Shown: piece by piece, positions 7,565-16,406 of the stretch | Position numbering within the stretch: position 1 is the first letter of the stretch | Layout: each line of letters starts with the position of its first letter | Source of the DNA: Xanthomonas arboricola pv. juglandis | GTDB taxonomy: Bacteria > Pseudomonadota > Gammaproteobacteria > Xanthomonadales > Xanthomonadaceae | Direction: 5' to 3' | NCBI RefSeq assembly: GCF_001013475.1 | Contig: NZ_JZEF01000003.1 | Location: 496,001 to 560,000, forward strand | Length of the DNA: 64,000 bases | Position numbers and translations under genes: made by a program | Notes under the pieces: model-generated | The model's database searches: none | Told to the model about the DNA's origin: nothing | What the model saw: only the letters and a program-made list of their open reading frames with translations

Positions 7565-7640
7565 TGGTGGGCCGTGATGGATTCGAACCATCGACCAAAA
7601 GATTAAAAGTCTTCTGCTCTACCGACTGAGCTAACGGCCC
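7565..7640 (-). tRNA. tRNA-Lys (anticodon UUU)
   Basis: 76 nucleotides including an encoded CCA. The acceptor stem GGGCCGT/ACGGCCC is perfect, the D-arm TAGCTCAGTCGGTAGAGCA is canonical, the anticodon loop CTTTTAA gives UUU, and the T-arm has GGTTCGAAT. It reads leftward, so its 3' end faces the P4-like remnant at 6518-7477. As I recall, the equivalent queC-linked tRNA-Lys of Pseudomonas aeruginosa is a known island integration site. Confidence 0.98.
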
Positions 7641-7687
7641 ACTGTCCCGGCAGTGCGCCGGGGTGCGCATTCTACCCTACAGCGGCG

Positions 7688-8362
7688 TCAAGGCGAAATG
7701 GCGTAGTGGGTGGGGTCTGGGACGCCGGCGTCGGCGAAACCGGCGGCACGCAGGCGGCAGGCGTCGCAGTGGCCGCAGGCACGTCCATCGGCATCGGCGC
7801 GGTAGCAGGACACGGTCAGTCCGAAGTCCACGCCCAGGCGCACGCCTTCACGCACGATGTCGGCCTTGCTGAGGAACTGTAGCGGTGCGTGCACGCGCAG
7901 TCCGGCGCCTTCCACGCCGGCCTTGGTGGCCAGGTTGGCCAGCACTTCGAAGGCGCGCACGAATTCGGGCCGGCAGTCGGGGTAACCCGAATAATCGACC
8001 GCGTTGACGCCACAGAACAGGTCGTTGGCGCCAATCACCTCGGCCCAGCCCAGTGCCAGCGACAGCATGATGGTGTTGCGCGCCGGCACGTAGGTGACCG
8101 GGATGCCGTCGCCACCGGCATCGGGCACGTCGATGTCGTCGGTGAGTGCCGAGCCGCCGATGCTGCGCAGGTCCACGTCCACCACCTTGTGCGCGATGAC
8201 GCCCTGCGCCGCGGCCACGCGCGCGGCGGCGTCCAGCTCGGAGGTGTGGCGCTGGCCGTAGCGCACGCTCAAGGCATGCACGGCAAAGCCCTGCTCCTGC
8301 GCAAGCGCGATGACGGCAGCGGAATCCATGCCCCCGGACAACAGAACAACGGCTTTTTTCAT
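7688..8362 (-). CDS. queC: 7-cyano-7-deazaguanine synthase QueC
   Basis: ATP-dependent enzyme turning 7-carboxy-7-deazaguanine into preQ0, the step after QueE. The PP-loop SGGMDS is at residues 9-14. The C-terminal zinc ligands appear in [19 protein letters not shown]. The length of 224 residues is standard. It is followed on the same strand by tRNA-Lys. Relative to queE it lies on the opposite strand, unlike the collinear queE-queC-tRNA-Lys order I recall for Pseudomonas. Confidence 0.96.
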   Translation of the reverse strand: MKKAVVLLSGGMDSAAVIALAQEQGFAVHALSVRYGQRHTSELDAAARVAAAQGVIAHKVVDVDLRSIGGSALTDDIDVPDAGGDGIPVTYVPARNTIMLSLALGWAEVIGANDLFCGVNAVDYSGYPDCRPEFVRAFEVLANLATKAGVEGAGLRVHAPLQFLSKADIVREGVRLGVDFGLTVSCYRADADGRACGHCDACRLRAAGFADAGVPDPTHYAISP

Positions 8363-8591
8363 GACGGATCGGCAATCACAACGGAATAGGCGGAAAGGCT
8401 AGCAGGCTCGGCGTGGCACGGCGACCCGGCTGTCGCTGCGGCGGCAGCGGGATGCCGGGCAACGCGGCTGGGCCAAGCGTGCGCGGGCAGGGCAGCGACC
8501 GCATCTGCACGTCAATCCGGTGCGACAGCCCGCCGGCAGTTGCGCGCCTCGGGCATCGTGTCTTGCCAGCGTCGGTGCGGCACGGCCGGTC

Positions 8592-9485
8592 TCAGCGCAG
8601 GCTTGCAGCCGCGGCCTTGCGCAGGGCCTGGCCCAGTTGCTGCAAGGCGCGCGAGCGCACCGCGGCGCATTGCCAGTACAGCGGCACATCGAGCCAGCGT
8701 GTTGGGTCGATGATGACCACCTGCCTGTCGCGCACGGCAGGTACGACCATCGATTCCGGCGCCAGACACCAGCCGAGTCCGCGTGCGGCCGCTTCGACGA
8801 AGCCGGTCGAGGTCGGCAGGTAGTGGATCGGCGGCGCCACCTGCGTGCGGGTGATGCGGCGGACGAAGCGGGTCTGCAGCGTGTCCTTTCGGTTGAACAC
8901 CAGCATCGGTGCGTGGGCCAGCGCAGCTGCGCTGAAGCCCTGCTTGAAATGCGTCGCAACGAATGCGGCCGATGCGATCGCGTGGTAACGCATCACTCCC
9001 AGCGCCTGCACATTGCAGCCCTGCAGCGGCTTGCGCTCGGCGGTGACCGCGCCGAGCACCGCCCCGGAGCGCAACAGCTCCAGGGTGTGGTCCTGGTCGT
9101 CCATCTGCACATCGAAAAGAACCCCGTGCTCCCGGTGCAGCGCCGACAGGGCCGCCAGAAACCAGGTCTGCAGCGAGTCGTCGTTGACGGCGATGGCCAG
9201 CGTGCGCGGATGCCCGGCGCTGCCGTCGCCGGGGAGGAAGTCGGCAATCGCTTCGGATTCCAGGACCTGCATCGGCTTCACCCGGCGCAGCAGGCGCTCG
9301 CCGGCCGGAGTAGGGCGGCAGGGGGCCTTGCGGATCACCAGCACCTGGCCGAGCCGGTCTTCCAGCGCCTTGACCCGCTGCGAAATCGCCGACGGCGTCA
9401 CCGACAGCCGCCGCGCAGCGGCGTCGAAGCTGCCTTCCTCGAGAACGGCAGCGAATGCGGCCAGTTGCGGATGCAGAAGATCCAT
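8592..9485 (-). CDS. argP: LysR-family regulator, ArgP/IciA-type
   Basis: Transcription factor of 297 residues with an N-terminal winged helix-turn-helix (about 4-62; ARRLSVTPSAISQRVKALEDRLG) and a periplasmic-binding-like effector domain. The HTH text matches ArgP (IciA), which activates the lysine/arginine exporter gene argO in response to basic amino acids. It is divergent from a LysE-family exporter 103 bases away, the classical arrangement. Two T-N11-A operator candidates lie between them. The ATG at 9485 is clear. The effector is by homology. Confidence 0.85.
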   Translation of the reverse strand: MDLLHPQLAAFAAVLEEGSFDAAARRLSVTPSAISQRVKALEDRLGQVLVIRKAPCRPTPAGERLLRRVKPMQVLESEAIADFLPGDGSAGHPRTLAIAVNDDSLQTWFLAALSALHREHGVLFDVQMDDQDHTLELLRSGAVLGAVTAERKPLQGCNVQALGVMRYHAIASAAFVATHFKQGFSAAALAHAPMLVFNRKDTLQTRFVRRITRTQVAPPIHYLPTSTGFVEAAARGLGWCLAPESMVVPAVRDRQVVIIDPTRWLDVPLYWQCAAVRSRALQQLGQALRKAAAASLR

Positions 9486-9499
9486 GGCGTTCGGCAGGA

Positions 9500-9512
9500 T
9501 TAGAAGTTCTAA
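9500..9512. promoter_or_regulatory. LysR-type operator, perfect 6-1-6 palindrome
   Basis: TTAGAAGTTCTAA is a perfect inverted repeat with T-N11-A form, the standard LysR-family recognition shape. It is centred 21 bases before the argP start and 83 before the exporter start. Confidence 0.65.
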
Positions 9513-9528
9513 GCAGGATACAGAAGAT

Positions 9529-9541
9529 TTAGTTTTCCTAA
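9529..9541. promoter_or_regulatory. second T-N11-A box
   Basis: TTAGTTTTCCTAA has 4-bp inverted arms (TTAG/CTAA) and the same T-N11-A form. Its centre is 29 bases from the first box, about three helical turns, as expected for tetrameric LysR binding to recognition and activation sites. Confidence 0.5.
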
Positions 9542-9588
9542 TTGCAGCGGAACGCCCAGCATTGGCGCCTGTGATCCGGGAGGTGCTC

Positions 9589-10212
9589 GTGTTACTTCAA
9601 GCCGCAATCTCTGGCTTCATCGCCAGCGCAGGTCTCATCATCGCAATCGGTGCGCAGAATGCATTCGTGCTGCGGCAGGGACTGCAGCGCCAGCATGTCG
9701 GTCTGGTGGTGGCGATCTGCGCGTTCGGCGATATCGCGCTGATCGTGCTGGGCGTGGCCGGGATCGGCGTACTGGTGACGCAATGGCCGGAGCTGCTGCA
9801 GGGACTTCGCTATGCGGGAGCTGCATTTCTCGCGGCATATGGTGCGCTGGCTGCACGCAGGGCCTGGCGTGGCACCAGCGGGTTGGCGCCGTCGCAGGCC
9901 GGTGCGCAACGCTGGCAGCGCGCCATGCTGGCGTGCCTGGCATTTACCTTTCTCAACCCGCATGTCTATCTGGACACGATGCTGCTGCTGGGCAGTCTGG
10001 CCGCGCGTTACCCGGGCCAGCTGCGCTGGGCATTCGCGTCGGGTGCGTGCCTGGCCAGCATCGTCTGGTTTTCCGCTCTGGGCTATGGCGCGCGTTTGCT
10101 GCAGCCGGCCTTCCGCGATCCGCGGGCATGGCGTGTGCTGGATGCGGCGATCGCAGGATTCATGCTGGTGCTGTGCGCACTGTTGCTGCTGCCTGCGCAG
10201 GCGCTACCCTGA
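9589..10212 (+). CDS. argO: LysE-family amino-acid exporter (ArgO-like)
   Basis: Inner-membrane exporter for basic amino acids, 207 residues with about six hydrophobic segments. The N-terminal motif SAGLIIAIGAQNAFVLRQG is typical of LysE/ArgO, and FLNPHVYLDT is the conserved central motif. The frame is open from 9013, but GTG at 9589 follows GGGAGG (9578-9583) at good spacing and gives the family length. GTG at 9583 is less likely because it overlaps that site. Probable ArgP control. Confidence 0.88.
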   Translation: MLLQAAISGFIASAGLIIAIGAQNAFVLRQGLQRQHVGLVVAICAFGDIALIVLGVAGIGVLVTQWPELLQGLRYAGAAFLAAYGALAARRAWRGTSGLAPSQAGAQRWQRAMLACLAFTFLNPHVYLDTMLLLGSLAARYPGQLRWAFASGACLASIVWFSALGYGARLLQPAFRDPRAWRVLDAAIAGFMLVLCALLLLPAQALP

Positions 10213-10238
10213 GGCCTACTGTTGCCGGAGTTGTCGTC

Positions 10239-10664
10239 ATGTCGCCGCTGCGCGTTTCCACCGATCACTCCGAGCTCGATGTCGCGCTGGTCCATCGCTA
10301 CCTGGCGCAGCACAGCAGCTGGGCCAGGGACATCCCGCTTGCGGTGGTACAGCGCTCCATCGCCAACTCGCTGTGCTTCGGCGGGTTTCTGCAGGGCGGG
10401 CAGGTCGCGTTTGCGCGGGTGGTTTCCGACTACGCAACCGTCGCCTATCTGGGCGATGTGTTCGTGTTGCCCGAGCATCAGGGCAAGGGCTATGGCAAGG
10501 CAATGATGGATGCGGTCATGGCGCACCCCGATCTGCAGGGGCTGCGCCGTTTCAGCCTGGCCACCAGCGATGCGCATGGTCTCTATGCGCGCTACGGCTT
10601 CACGCCGCCGCTGGCTCCGCAGTCGCTGATGGAACGCTATCGTCCCGGTCTCTACACGCGCTAG
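10239..10664 (+). CDS. GNAT-family N-acetyltransferase
   Basis: 141-residue acetyl-CoA-dependent acyltransferase. The core contains VAYLGDVFVLPEHQGKGYGKAMM, whose Q-x-x-G-x-G/A part (about residues 85-92) is the acetyl-CoA pyrophosphate loop. The C-terminal GLYARYGF motif is typical of single-domain GNATs. It starts 26 bases after the exporter and may be co-transcribed. The substrate cannot be told from sequence. Confidence 0.85.
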   Translation: MSPLRVSTDHSELDVALVHRYLAQHSSWARDIPLAVVQRSIANSLCFGGFLQGGQVAFARVVSDYATVAYLGDVFVLPEHQGKGYGKAMMDAVMAHPDLQGLRRFSLATSDAHGLYARYGFTPPLAPQSLMERYRPGLYTR

Positions 10665-10744
10665 CCGCGGTGGGTCGGCTGTTGCGTGGCCGTACCGGCA
10701 TGGCACCGCCGGGGCAGAAAGACGGTTCAACACGCTGCATGATG

Positions 10745-11110
10745 TTAGGTGAGCACTGCGGAATCGTCACCGCACAGTGCCGGCCAGGCATCGGCAGCGC
10801 GCATTGCCGCCAACGATGAATCGCAGTTGCCGCCGCACAGGTGTCGATCCTGCAGCAGGTCGATGGCTTCCCACTCCCAGCGTAGCGAATGCGGCATCTG
10901 CCAGGCCGCCAACAGCACCGACATGCCGCCCTGGAGCGTAAGCTGCCGCCGCCAGATCACGCGCGTGTCGAGAGGGGCTTGGTGCCAGTGCGATAAGGCA
11001 TCGTCGTATGGCTTTGCGTCTGCATCCGCTGCGTATGCGCAAGCATGCACGTTGGCATGCTCGCCGTTGCGTGGGTGATGCAGATCGTGACTGTCGTTAC
11101 TGGTATTCAC
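10745..11110 (-). CDS. unknown protein, His-rich N-terminus (121 aa)
   Basis: The GTG start at 11110 is chosen because AGGAAGGA lies directly upstream; the frame stays open to 11314, but the extra part is low-quality Arg/Cys-rich. The N-terminal 45 residues are rich in His, Asn and Asp. The C-terminal half has a hydrophobic/aromatic stretch (LQGGMSVLLAAWQMPHSLRW) and two cysteines. I do not recognise the family. It has no signal peptide. It may be genus-specific. Confidence 0.6.
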   Translation of the reverse strand: MNTSNDSHDLHHPRNGEHANVHACAYAADADAKPYDDALSHWHQAPLDTRVIWRRQLTLQGGMSVLLAAWQMPHSLRWEWEAIDLLQDRHLCGGNCDSSLAAMRAADAWPALCGDDSAVLT

Positions 11111-11554
11111 GGGTGATCCTTCCTGATTGAGAAGGCGTGCCGAGCGGTGACGAGAGCACGCACGGACACACCTGCAGTGCCGGCATCGCCGGCTGCGGAT
11201 GTCGTGGGTACCGATGGCTAAGATGCCGCCTGCGCTGCAGACGGTGGCCGGGCTACCATCCGGCCTGCTCTCTTTCGACCGGCGCAGCGTAACCAGGCAT
11301 GGCGCTGGAAACAAGCGCTTTTGAGTGGTTTGCGTGCTTGTTTTCCAGGTTGTTTTGTGTGCACTGCGCGCGCGCTGCGGGTACCTGAGCTGTCTGCACC
11401 GAATGCCGGTGAGCGTGCGGGATAAACGAAGAAAGCGCCCTGGCGGGCGCTTTCTTCGTGTGCAATGGCATCAATGGCTGCGGGCACATCCGCGGTGTTG
11501 CATCAGCCTGGCTGCACCGACGACCCGGTCGACGGCGCAGTGCCGGCCGCTGGC
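11111..11554. other. intergenic region between unknown gene and chemoreceptor
   Basis: 444 bases without a convincing gene. It holds the promoter side of the minus-strand gene at 10745 and the chemoreceptor terminator at 11427-11458. Short frames on either strand lack ribosome-binding sites. Confidence 0.5.
11427..11458 (-). terminator. strong hairpin terminator after the chemoreceptor
   Basis: Perfect 14-bp inverted repeat (CGAAGAAAGCGCCC / GGGCGCTTTCTTCG) around a 4-base loop, with T-rich 3' arm on both strands. It is about 100 bases beyond the end of the gene at 11555, and could work in both directions. Confidence 0.75.
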
Positions 11555-13723
11555 TCAGGCGTTGCGGACCTTGCTCAGCAGCTGTGCGACCGGTGCCGCT
11601 ACGCGCGAGGCGGACTGCCGTGTCTGGCGTGCGTCGATCTTGAAGATCGCCACCGCATCGGTGAGCTGCACCGCCTGCTCTTCCATCGCCCGCGCGGCGG
11701 CAGTGGCTTCTTCCACCAGCGCGGCGTTCTGCTGGGTGGTTTCGTCCATCTGGGTGATGGTCTGGTTGACCTGCTCGATGCCGGCCGACTGTTCCTGCGA
11801 GGCTGCAGAAATCTCGCCCATGATGTCGGTGACGCGTTGCACGCTGGCCACCACGTCACCCATGGTCTTGCCCGCGCTGTGCACCAGTGCCGAACCCTCG
11901 GCCACGCGTTGCACCGAGTCGTCGATGAGGTCCTTGATCTCCCTGGCGGCGCCGGAGGACCGCTGCGCGAGCGTGCGCACCTCCGAAGCCACCACGGCGA
12001 AGCCGCGGCCTTGCTCGCCGGCACGGGCGGCTTCCACCGCCGCGTTCAAGGCCAGGATATTGGTCTGGAAGGCGATACCGTCGATGACGCTGGTGATGTC
12101 GGCGATCTTCCTGGACGAGGCTTCGATACCGGTCATGGTGTCCACCACCTTGCCGACCACGTCGCCACCTTGCGAGGCAACGCGTGCGGCGCCGATCGCC
12201 AGCTGGTTGGCCTCGCGTGCGCTCTCGGCATTCTGCTTGACGGTGGAGGTCAGCTCTTCCATCGATGCTGCGGTTTCTTCGAGGTTGGCCGCCTGCTGCT
12301 CGGTGCGTTGTGACAGGTCCTGGTTGCCGGCGGCGATTTCGCTGGCCGCGGAGTTGATCGACACGGCCGACTGCTGGATGTTGCCGACGATCTGCGCCAG
12401 CTGGCTGGCCGTGGTGTTGGCGTCATCGCGCATCTGTGCGAACACGCCGCGGAATTCGCCGCTCATGCGTGCGGTCAAGTCGCCGGCGGCGATGGACTGC
12501 AGCAACGACGACAGCGACTGCAGATTGCCGTCGGCCGTGGACATCAGGTGGTTGAGGCTTTCGACCATGATGCGGAAGTCGAACTGGAAGCGCTCGGCAT
12601 CGCCGCGCGCGCTGAAGTCGCCATTGGCAGCGGCCTGGGCGAGGTGCTTCATCTCGTGGTTCATCGCCGACAGGTTGAGCTTGACCTGCGACATGGTGTC
12701 GCTGAAAACGGCCTTTTCGCCGGGCAGCGGCTGCATGTCTTCGGAGAGTTCGCCAACCGCATACCGGCCCATGATGCGTGCCAGGTCGGTCTGCACTGCC
12801 ACGTGCGAGGCAACCAGCAGGTTGGTGTCGTTGGCCATGCGCCCATAGTCGCCCGGGAATGCAGCCGCATCGATGCGGAAGCTGATCTGGCCGTTGTCGT
12901 GATGCCTGGCCATGTCGGTTTGCGCGGTGATCAGGTTACGTAGCTGCAGCTGCATCTTGTCCATGGCCTTGAGCAGACGGCCGGTTTCATCGTTGGCGTT
13001 GGTGTGCACATCGTTGTGCAGGTTGCCGGCCGCGATCGCTTCTGCGGTGCGTGTGGCCTGGCTGAGCGGCTGGGTCAGGCTGCGTGTGATCAGCCATGCG
13101 AGCAGGCCGCTGATGACCAGTGCGGCAATGCCGCCGGTGGCCAGGGTGATTTTTCCTCGATGCATCGAGGCAACCGCGGCCGCGTAGGCATCCTTGCTGA
13201 GGCGGCGCTCCAGTGCAGCGTTCTCGCGGATCGCCGTCTGCTGCGCATCCATGGCCGCTGCGGCGTCGCCTTGCAGCAAGGCCTGCGCTTCCTGGTTCTG
13301 ATCGCGGAGGCCGTATTCGAGAATCTGGTTATTGAGCTTGACCGAGATGTCGCGCTTTTCCTGCACCAGGTCGAGCGCTTGTTTTTCAGCCGCGCTGCTG
13401 GGCAGTGCGGCCAAGGCGTCGTGTGCCTGCTTGTAGCGTGCGCGGTTCTTTTCGATCATGTCCATCGCACGGCGATTGGCCGCGTCGCCAGCGAGCATGA
13501 CGATGTCGCGCAGGCCGATTGCCACGTTGGTGTTGGCGTCGAGCATTTCCGAGGACAGCTGGATCCTCTCCATGTTGCTGTTGACGATGGTGTCCAGCTC
13601 GAAACGCGCGTTGGACATGGTGACCAGGCCGGTGGCCACAAGCAGGCCCGACAATAGGATCAAGATGCCAAAGGCCATGCCCAAGCGGCGGCCGACATTG
13701 AGGCGTTGCAGATATGTATTCAT
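11555..13723 (-). CDS. methyl-accepting chemotaxis protein
   Basis: Inner-membrane chemoreceptor, 722 residues from ATG 13723 (a TTG at 13744 would add seven). Order: membrane helix about 13-36, periplasmic four-helix-bundle-like sensor (about 37-190), second membrane helix about 192-215, HAMP region plus further HAMP-like segments (220-470), and the cytoplasmic signalling coiled coil with hairpin tip [20 protein letters not shown]. Short Ala/Gln/Glu-rich runs flanking the tip suit methylation. The ligand is unknown. No che genes are adjacent, so it feeds a remote array. It ends without a CheR-tethering pentapeptide. Confidence 0.92.
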   Translation of the reverse strand: MNTYLQRLNVGRRLGMAFGILILLSGLLVATGLVTMSNARFELDTIVNSNMERIQLSSEMLDANTNVAIGLRDIVMLAGDAANRRAMDMIEKNRARYKQAHDALAALPSSAAEKQALDLVQEKRDISVKLNNQILEYGLRDQNQEAQALLQGDAAAAMDAQQTAIRENAALERRLSKDAYAAAVASMHRGKITLATGGIAALVISGLLAWLITRSLTQPLSQATRTAEAIAAGNLHNDVHTNANDETGRLLKAMDKMQLQLRNLITAQTDMARHHDNGQISFRIDAAAFPGDYGRMANDTNLLVASHVAVQTDLARIMGRYAVGELSEDMQPLPGEKAVFSDTMSQVKLNLSAMNHEMKHLAQAAANGDFSARGDAERFQFDFRIMVESLNHLMSTADGNLQSLSSLLQSIAAGDLTARMSGEFRGVFAQMRDDANTTASQLAQIVGNIQQSAVSINSAASEIAAGNQDLSQRTEQQAANLEETAASMEELTSTVKQNAESAREANQLAIGAARVASQGGDVVGKVVDTMTGIEASSRKIADITSVIDGIAFQTNILALNAAVEAARAGEQGRGFAVVASEVRTLAQRSSGAAREIKDLIDDSVQRVAEGSALVHSAGKTMGDVVASVQRVTDIMGEISAASQEQSAGIEQVNQTITQMDETTQQNAALVEEATAAARAMEEQAVQLTDAVAIFKIDARQTRQSASRVAAPVAQLLSKVRNA

Positions 13724-14241
13724 GACCGCATCCAGGTAGTGCAACTGAGGGGCTTGATGAATGGGTCATCCACCAGAGCGTCTTGCCCCAGCTAGCGGCC
13801 GGATTGCGACGAGCTAAAGGCTCGTATTTGAAAGTACTTATATTGAATTCATCGTGTGGAAGAAATTTCCCGACAGCCGTCCGCAGCGGCCTGACATGCG
13901 CGCAGAAATTGCTTGTTTATTGCGTTATCGCTGGATCGAAGCGTGCCAACGGCGGAACGATTTTCCGACGTTCTGCTGACAGGTGGCGACGCATCCAGGG
14001 CAAAGACGGTGCTGACACAGGATCCAATTCGTCCTGTGTCGCGATGCCGGCAATACGCGTGTCTTCAAGCAGCGCCAGCGCCGGTGCAGCGGAGGGGCAC
14101 GCGATTCGATCGGCTCTGATGCGGTGCGACTAGGCGGCCTTGCCACGTGCACCCTGCAAGCCGGCATGGCCGGCTACTGTTGTTGGCGCCATGCATCGCG
14201 CGTGAAGCATCACGCGCGTGGCGGCACTGTGGATCTTGCGC
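13724..14241. other. intergenic, no gene seen
   Basis: 518 bases. The left part should hold the chemoreceptor promoter; 13820-13870 is relatively AT-rich. The right part has a 9-bp hairpin (CGCGCGTGA 14197-14205 / TCACGCGCG 14210-14218) just beyond the minus-strand gene at 14242, without a T-run. A forward frame at 13783-14133 has poor composition and was not accepted. Confidence 0.5.
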
Positions 14242-14454
14242 TCAACCTTCCAGTGCAGCAAGTACCTCTGCATGCAGCTGCTCGGCGCCGCTTTCGGTAT
14301 TGAAGCGTGCAAAGATTTCCTCGCCGGAGAGCAGGCCGACCCGGACCGAGTGGCAATACGAGCCGAAGTTTTCGCCTGCATTGAAGGGATCGCTGATGAC
14401 GGAGATATGGTTGAGGCGGACCCGGGTGGTGCCGAACTTGATGAACATCTGCAA
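14242..14454 (-). CDS. small conserved-looking protein (70 aa)
   Basis: ATG at 14454 preceded by AGGAGAT-like sequence. The 70 residues have a compact soluble composition: a beta-rich first half (MFIKFGTTRVRLNHISVI) and a helical end (ESGAEQLHAEVLAALEG). It has good codon use for its length. I do not recognise the family. It stands alone between the chemoreceptor and the pseudouridine-synthase-like gene. Confidence 0.6.
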   Translation of the reverse strand: MQMFIKFGTTRVRLNHISVISDPFNAGENFGSYCHSVRVGLLSGEEIFARFNTESGAEQLHAEVLAALEG

Positions 14455-14565
14455 TCTCCTGTGTGAGCGCCCAGTTTCCCATGTTGTCGGGCAGTGCAGA
14501 AGCCGGCCTCACGCATCCACCGACCCAGCACGTACACTGCCGTGCCCTGAAGCCGAGCTCGCCCG

Positions 14566-15276
14566 ATGTCCGATCCGATCCGTCTCGACAAATGCGTGGC
14601 CGCACTGTTCGGCTGCTCGCGTGGCGAGGCGCAGCAATACATCGAAGGCGGCTGGGTCAGTGTGGACGGGGCCGTGGTCGAAGAGCCGCAAGCCTTGGCC
14701 ACTGCAGCGCAGGTGACGCTGGCGGAAGACGCCGTGCTCGCAGCTGCCGAGCCTGCCACGCTGCTGCTGCACAAACCGGCAGGCATGAGCGCCGAAGCGG
14801 CGCTGGCACTGGCCACGCCGGCAACGCGCAGCGCACTGGACCAGCTCGAGATGCGTGTGCTGAAGCGGCACTTCCTGCGCTTGAACGCGCCGCTGCCGCT
14901 GGAGGACGAGGCGAGCGGCTTGCTGGTGCTGAGCCAGGACGGCCGCGTGCTGCGCAGGCTCAGTGCCGATGCGACCTCGATCGAACAGGAATTTCTGGTG
15001 GAGGTGCGTGGTGAGCTGCGCCCGTATGGGATGGCGCGGCTTGCGCATGGCCTGGTGTATCAGCAGCGCAGCCTGTCGCCGTGCAAGGTGAGCTGGCAGA
15101 ACGAGGAGCGCCTGCGGTTTGCGATCAAGCACGTGCAACCCGGCCAGCTGCGTTACATGTGCGCTGAGGTGGGGCTGGAGGTGGTCAGCATCCGGCGCCT
15201 GCGCGTGGGCCGTGTGTCGCTGGGCAAGTTGGCCATCGGTGAATGGCGCTATCTGCCGACAGGCGAGCGGTTCTGA
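14566..15276 (+). CDS. RsuA/RluF-type pseudouridine-synthase-like protein, Asp replaced by Glu
   Basis: 236 residues: an S4 RNA-binding domain (about 4-60; IRLDKCVAALFGCSRGEAQQYI) followed by an RsuA-family synthase domain. Aligned on the family block G-R-L-D-x-D-x-x-G-L, this protein reads L-P-L-E-D-E-A-S-G-L (residues 110-119). The catalytic aspartate position is therefore E113, and the preceding GR is also lost. The downstream EFLVEV and C-terminal LRVGRVSLGKLAIGEW segments fit. It may bind rRNA without isomerising uridine, or use Glu or D114. Family call firm, activity doubtful. Confidence 0.8.
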   Translation: MSDPIRLDKCVAALFGCSRGEAQQYIEGGWVSVDGAVVEEPQALATAAQVTLAEDAVLAAAEPATLLLHKPAGMSAEAALALATPATRSALDQLEMRVLKRHFLRLNAPLPLEDEASGLLVLSQDGRVLRRLSADATSIEQEFLVEVRGELRPYGMARLAHGLVYQQRSLSPCKVSWQNEERLRFAIKHVQPGQLRYMCAEVGLEVVSIRRLRVGRVSLGKLAIGEWRYLPTGERF

Positions 15277-15567
15277 TTGGCGTCGGTTTTCGGCGCGCCT
15301 AGTCGCAATACGGTCGCATGCCGATGCTGCTGACACGGCACATGCATCAAATTCCACGCGGCCTCAACGCAGCGATATCGCTGCGGGGGGCCCTGCTGTC
15401 CAGACAGCTTCAGCACTGGTGCGCTGTTAAGCGGGAAGTAGTGCTTGTTAGCCATGACAGGCAGAGGCCAGTCTGGACCGACGGCTGGCATCAGCAACTC
15501 AGGGTGAGTGTGCATCGAGCGCAAGCTGCGTTGCGCATCTCGATGTCCGGCCCGTTTCCCTTATCGC

Positions 15568-15678
15568 TTATTTCTTGTTGCGCTTCTTCTTGGCGCGGGT
15601 CACCAGCCAGAACACCACGGCGATCACGCCGATAACCAGAATGACGAAGGCCGGTGACAGAAACGAATTGTCGCCCAT
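15568..15678 (-). CDS. single-span micro membrane protein (36 aa)
   Basis: ATG 15678 preceded by CAGGAAA (good Shine-Dalgarno, 5-6 base spacing), TAA at 15568-15570. The protein has a short acidic N-terminus, a membrane helix at about 8-27 (SPAFVILVIGVIAVVFWLVT) and a Lys/Arg/Asn tail (RAKKKRNKK), so the C-terminus should stay in the cytoplasm. Function unknown. Confidence 0.65.
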   Translation of the reverse strand: MGDNSFLSPAFVILVIGVIAVVFWLVTRAKKKRNKK

Positions 15679-16406
15679 GAGAATTTCCTGAAAGTCTTCG
15701 CAGCCAAGTGCTGCACTGACATCAGCCTAGCGAGCGGCCTGCTTGATGGCGTGAAATACACTGCATTCGTCCCTCGCAGCAGCGATGCATCGCCATTCGC
15801 GCAAGAGCACACTATGGCTGCGAGCGCGGTTGCTCGGCATCTGCCTGCCGGCGCTGCCGTGGGAATACCGGCGCACTGACGCTGTGCTGGCGGCAACGGC
15901 AAACCGATAAGTCTCAAGTCACAAGCGCATAGGCAGCAGCGTTTGGAGATCGCTATGCCGGTGATCAATTCAATGCGCATGCAGCGCCAGCGCGTGAGCT
16001 CAGCCACGATGAGCATCAGCACAGATCGAGCTATTGGTTGGAGCTCGTAACGTTGGAGCTCGGATACAGGGCCGGAGTGTCACCGAGCAGTTCGACTGCA
16101 AACCCAAGTGAGCCGTCTGCGCTTGCGCACGAACGACTTTTTCGTCGAGTAAAGCGCGCAGCCAGGCTGATGGACGAACAACTCACCACAATGTGGGAGC
16201 CGCTTGCCCGGTACCGGCAATGTCCCGGCAGGGGCGTGCTCAGCGCCTCGCGAGTTGAGCGGCCCAACAGGCCTCGCGTCCGGTGGCTGCAGTCTAAATG
16301 AGATGTGTATCACGTAAATCGGGGCTGCGCCGACAGCTTGTCGGGTCATCCCCGACAAGTGTCGTGCCGTCCGGATGTGCCCGTACCCGGGCGCAGCCTT
16401 GTCAGG
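15679..16406. other. intergenic, no gene seen
   Basis: About 730 bases. Frames present on both strands have no ribosome-binding site and unlikely composition. A 9-bp hairpin (CTTGTCGGG 16337-16345 / CCCGACAAG 16351-16359) lies beyond the lipoprotein stop at 16407 and may stabilise or end that minus-strand transcript. The left part should hold the promoter of the 36-residue gene. Confidence 0.5.

Noticed and set aside
13783..14133. Forward 116-residue frame after the chemoreceptor
   Set aside because: No ribosome-binding site, odd composition, and it spans the region expected to hold the chemoreceptor promoter.
15275..15284. Third GATTGGCGTC copy
   Set aside because: It overlaps the stop of the pseudouridine-synthase-like gene, is not in a hairpin loop and has no complementary partner nearby.
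15624..16022. Minus-strand 132-residue frame
   Set aside because: It overlaps the better-supported 36-residue gene in another frame and has Cys/Arg-rich text with no recognisable feature.
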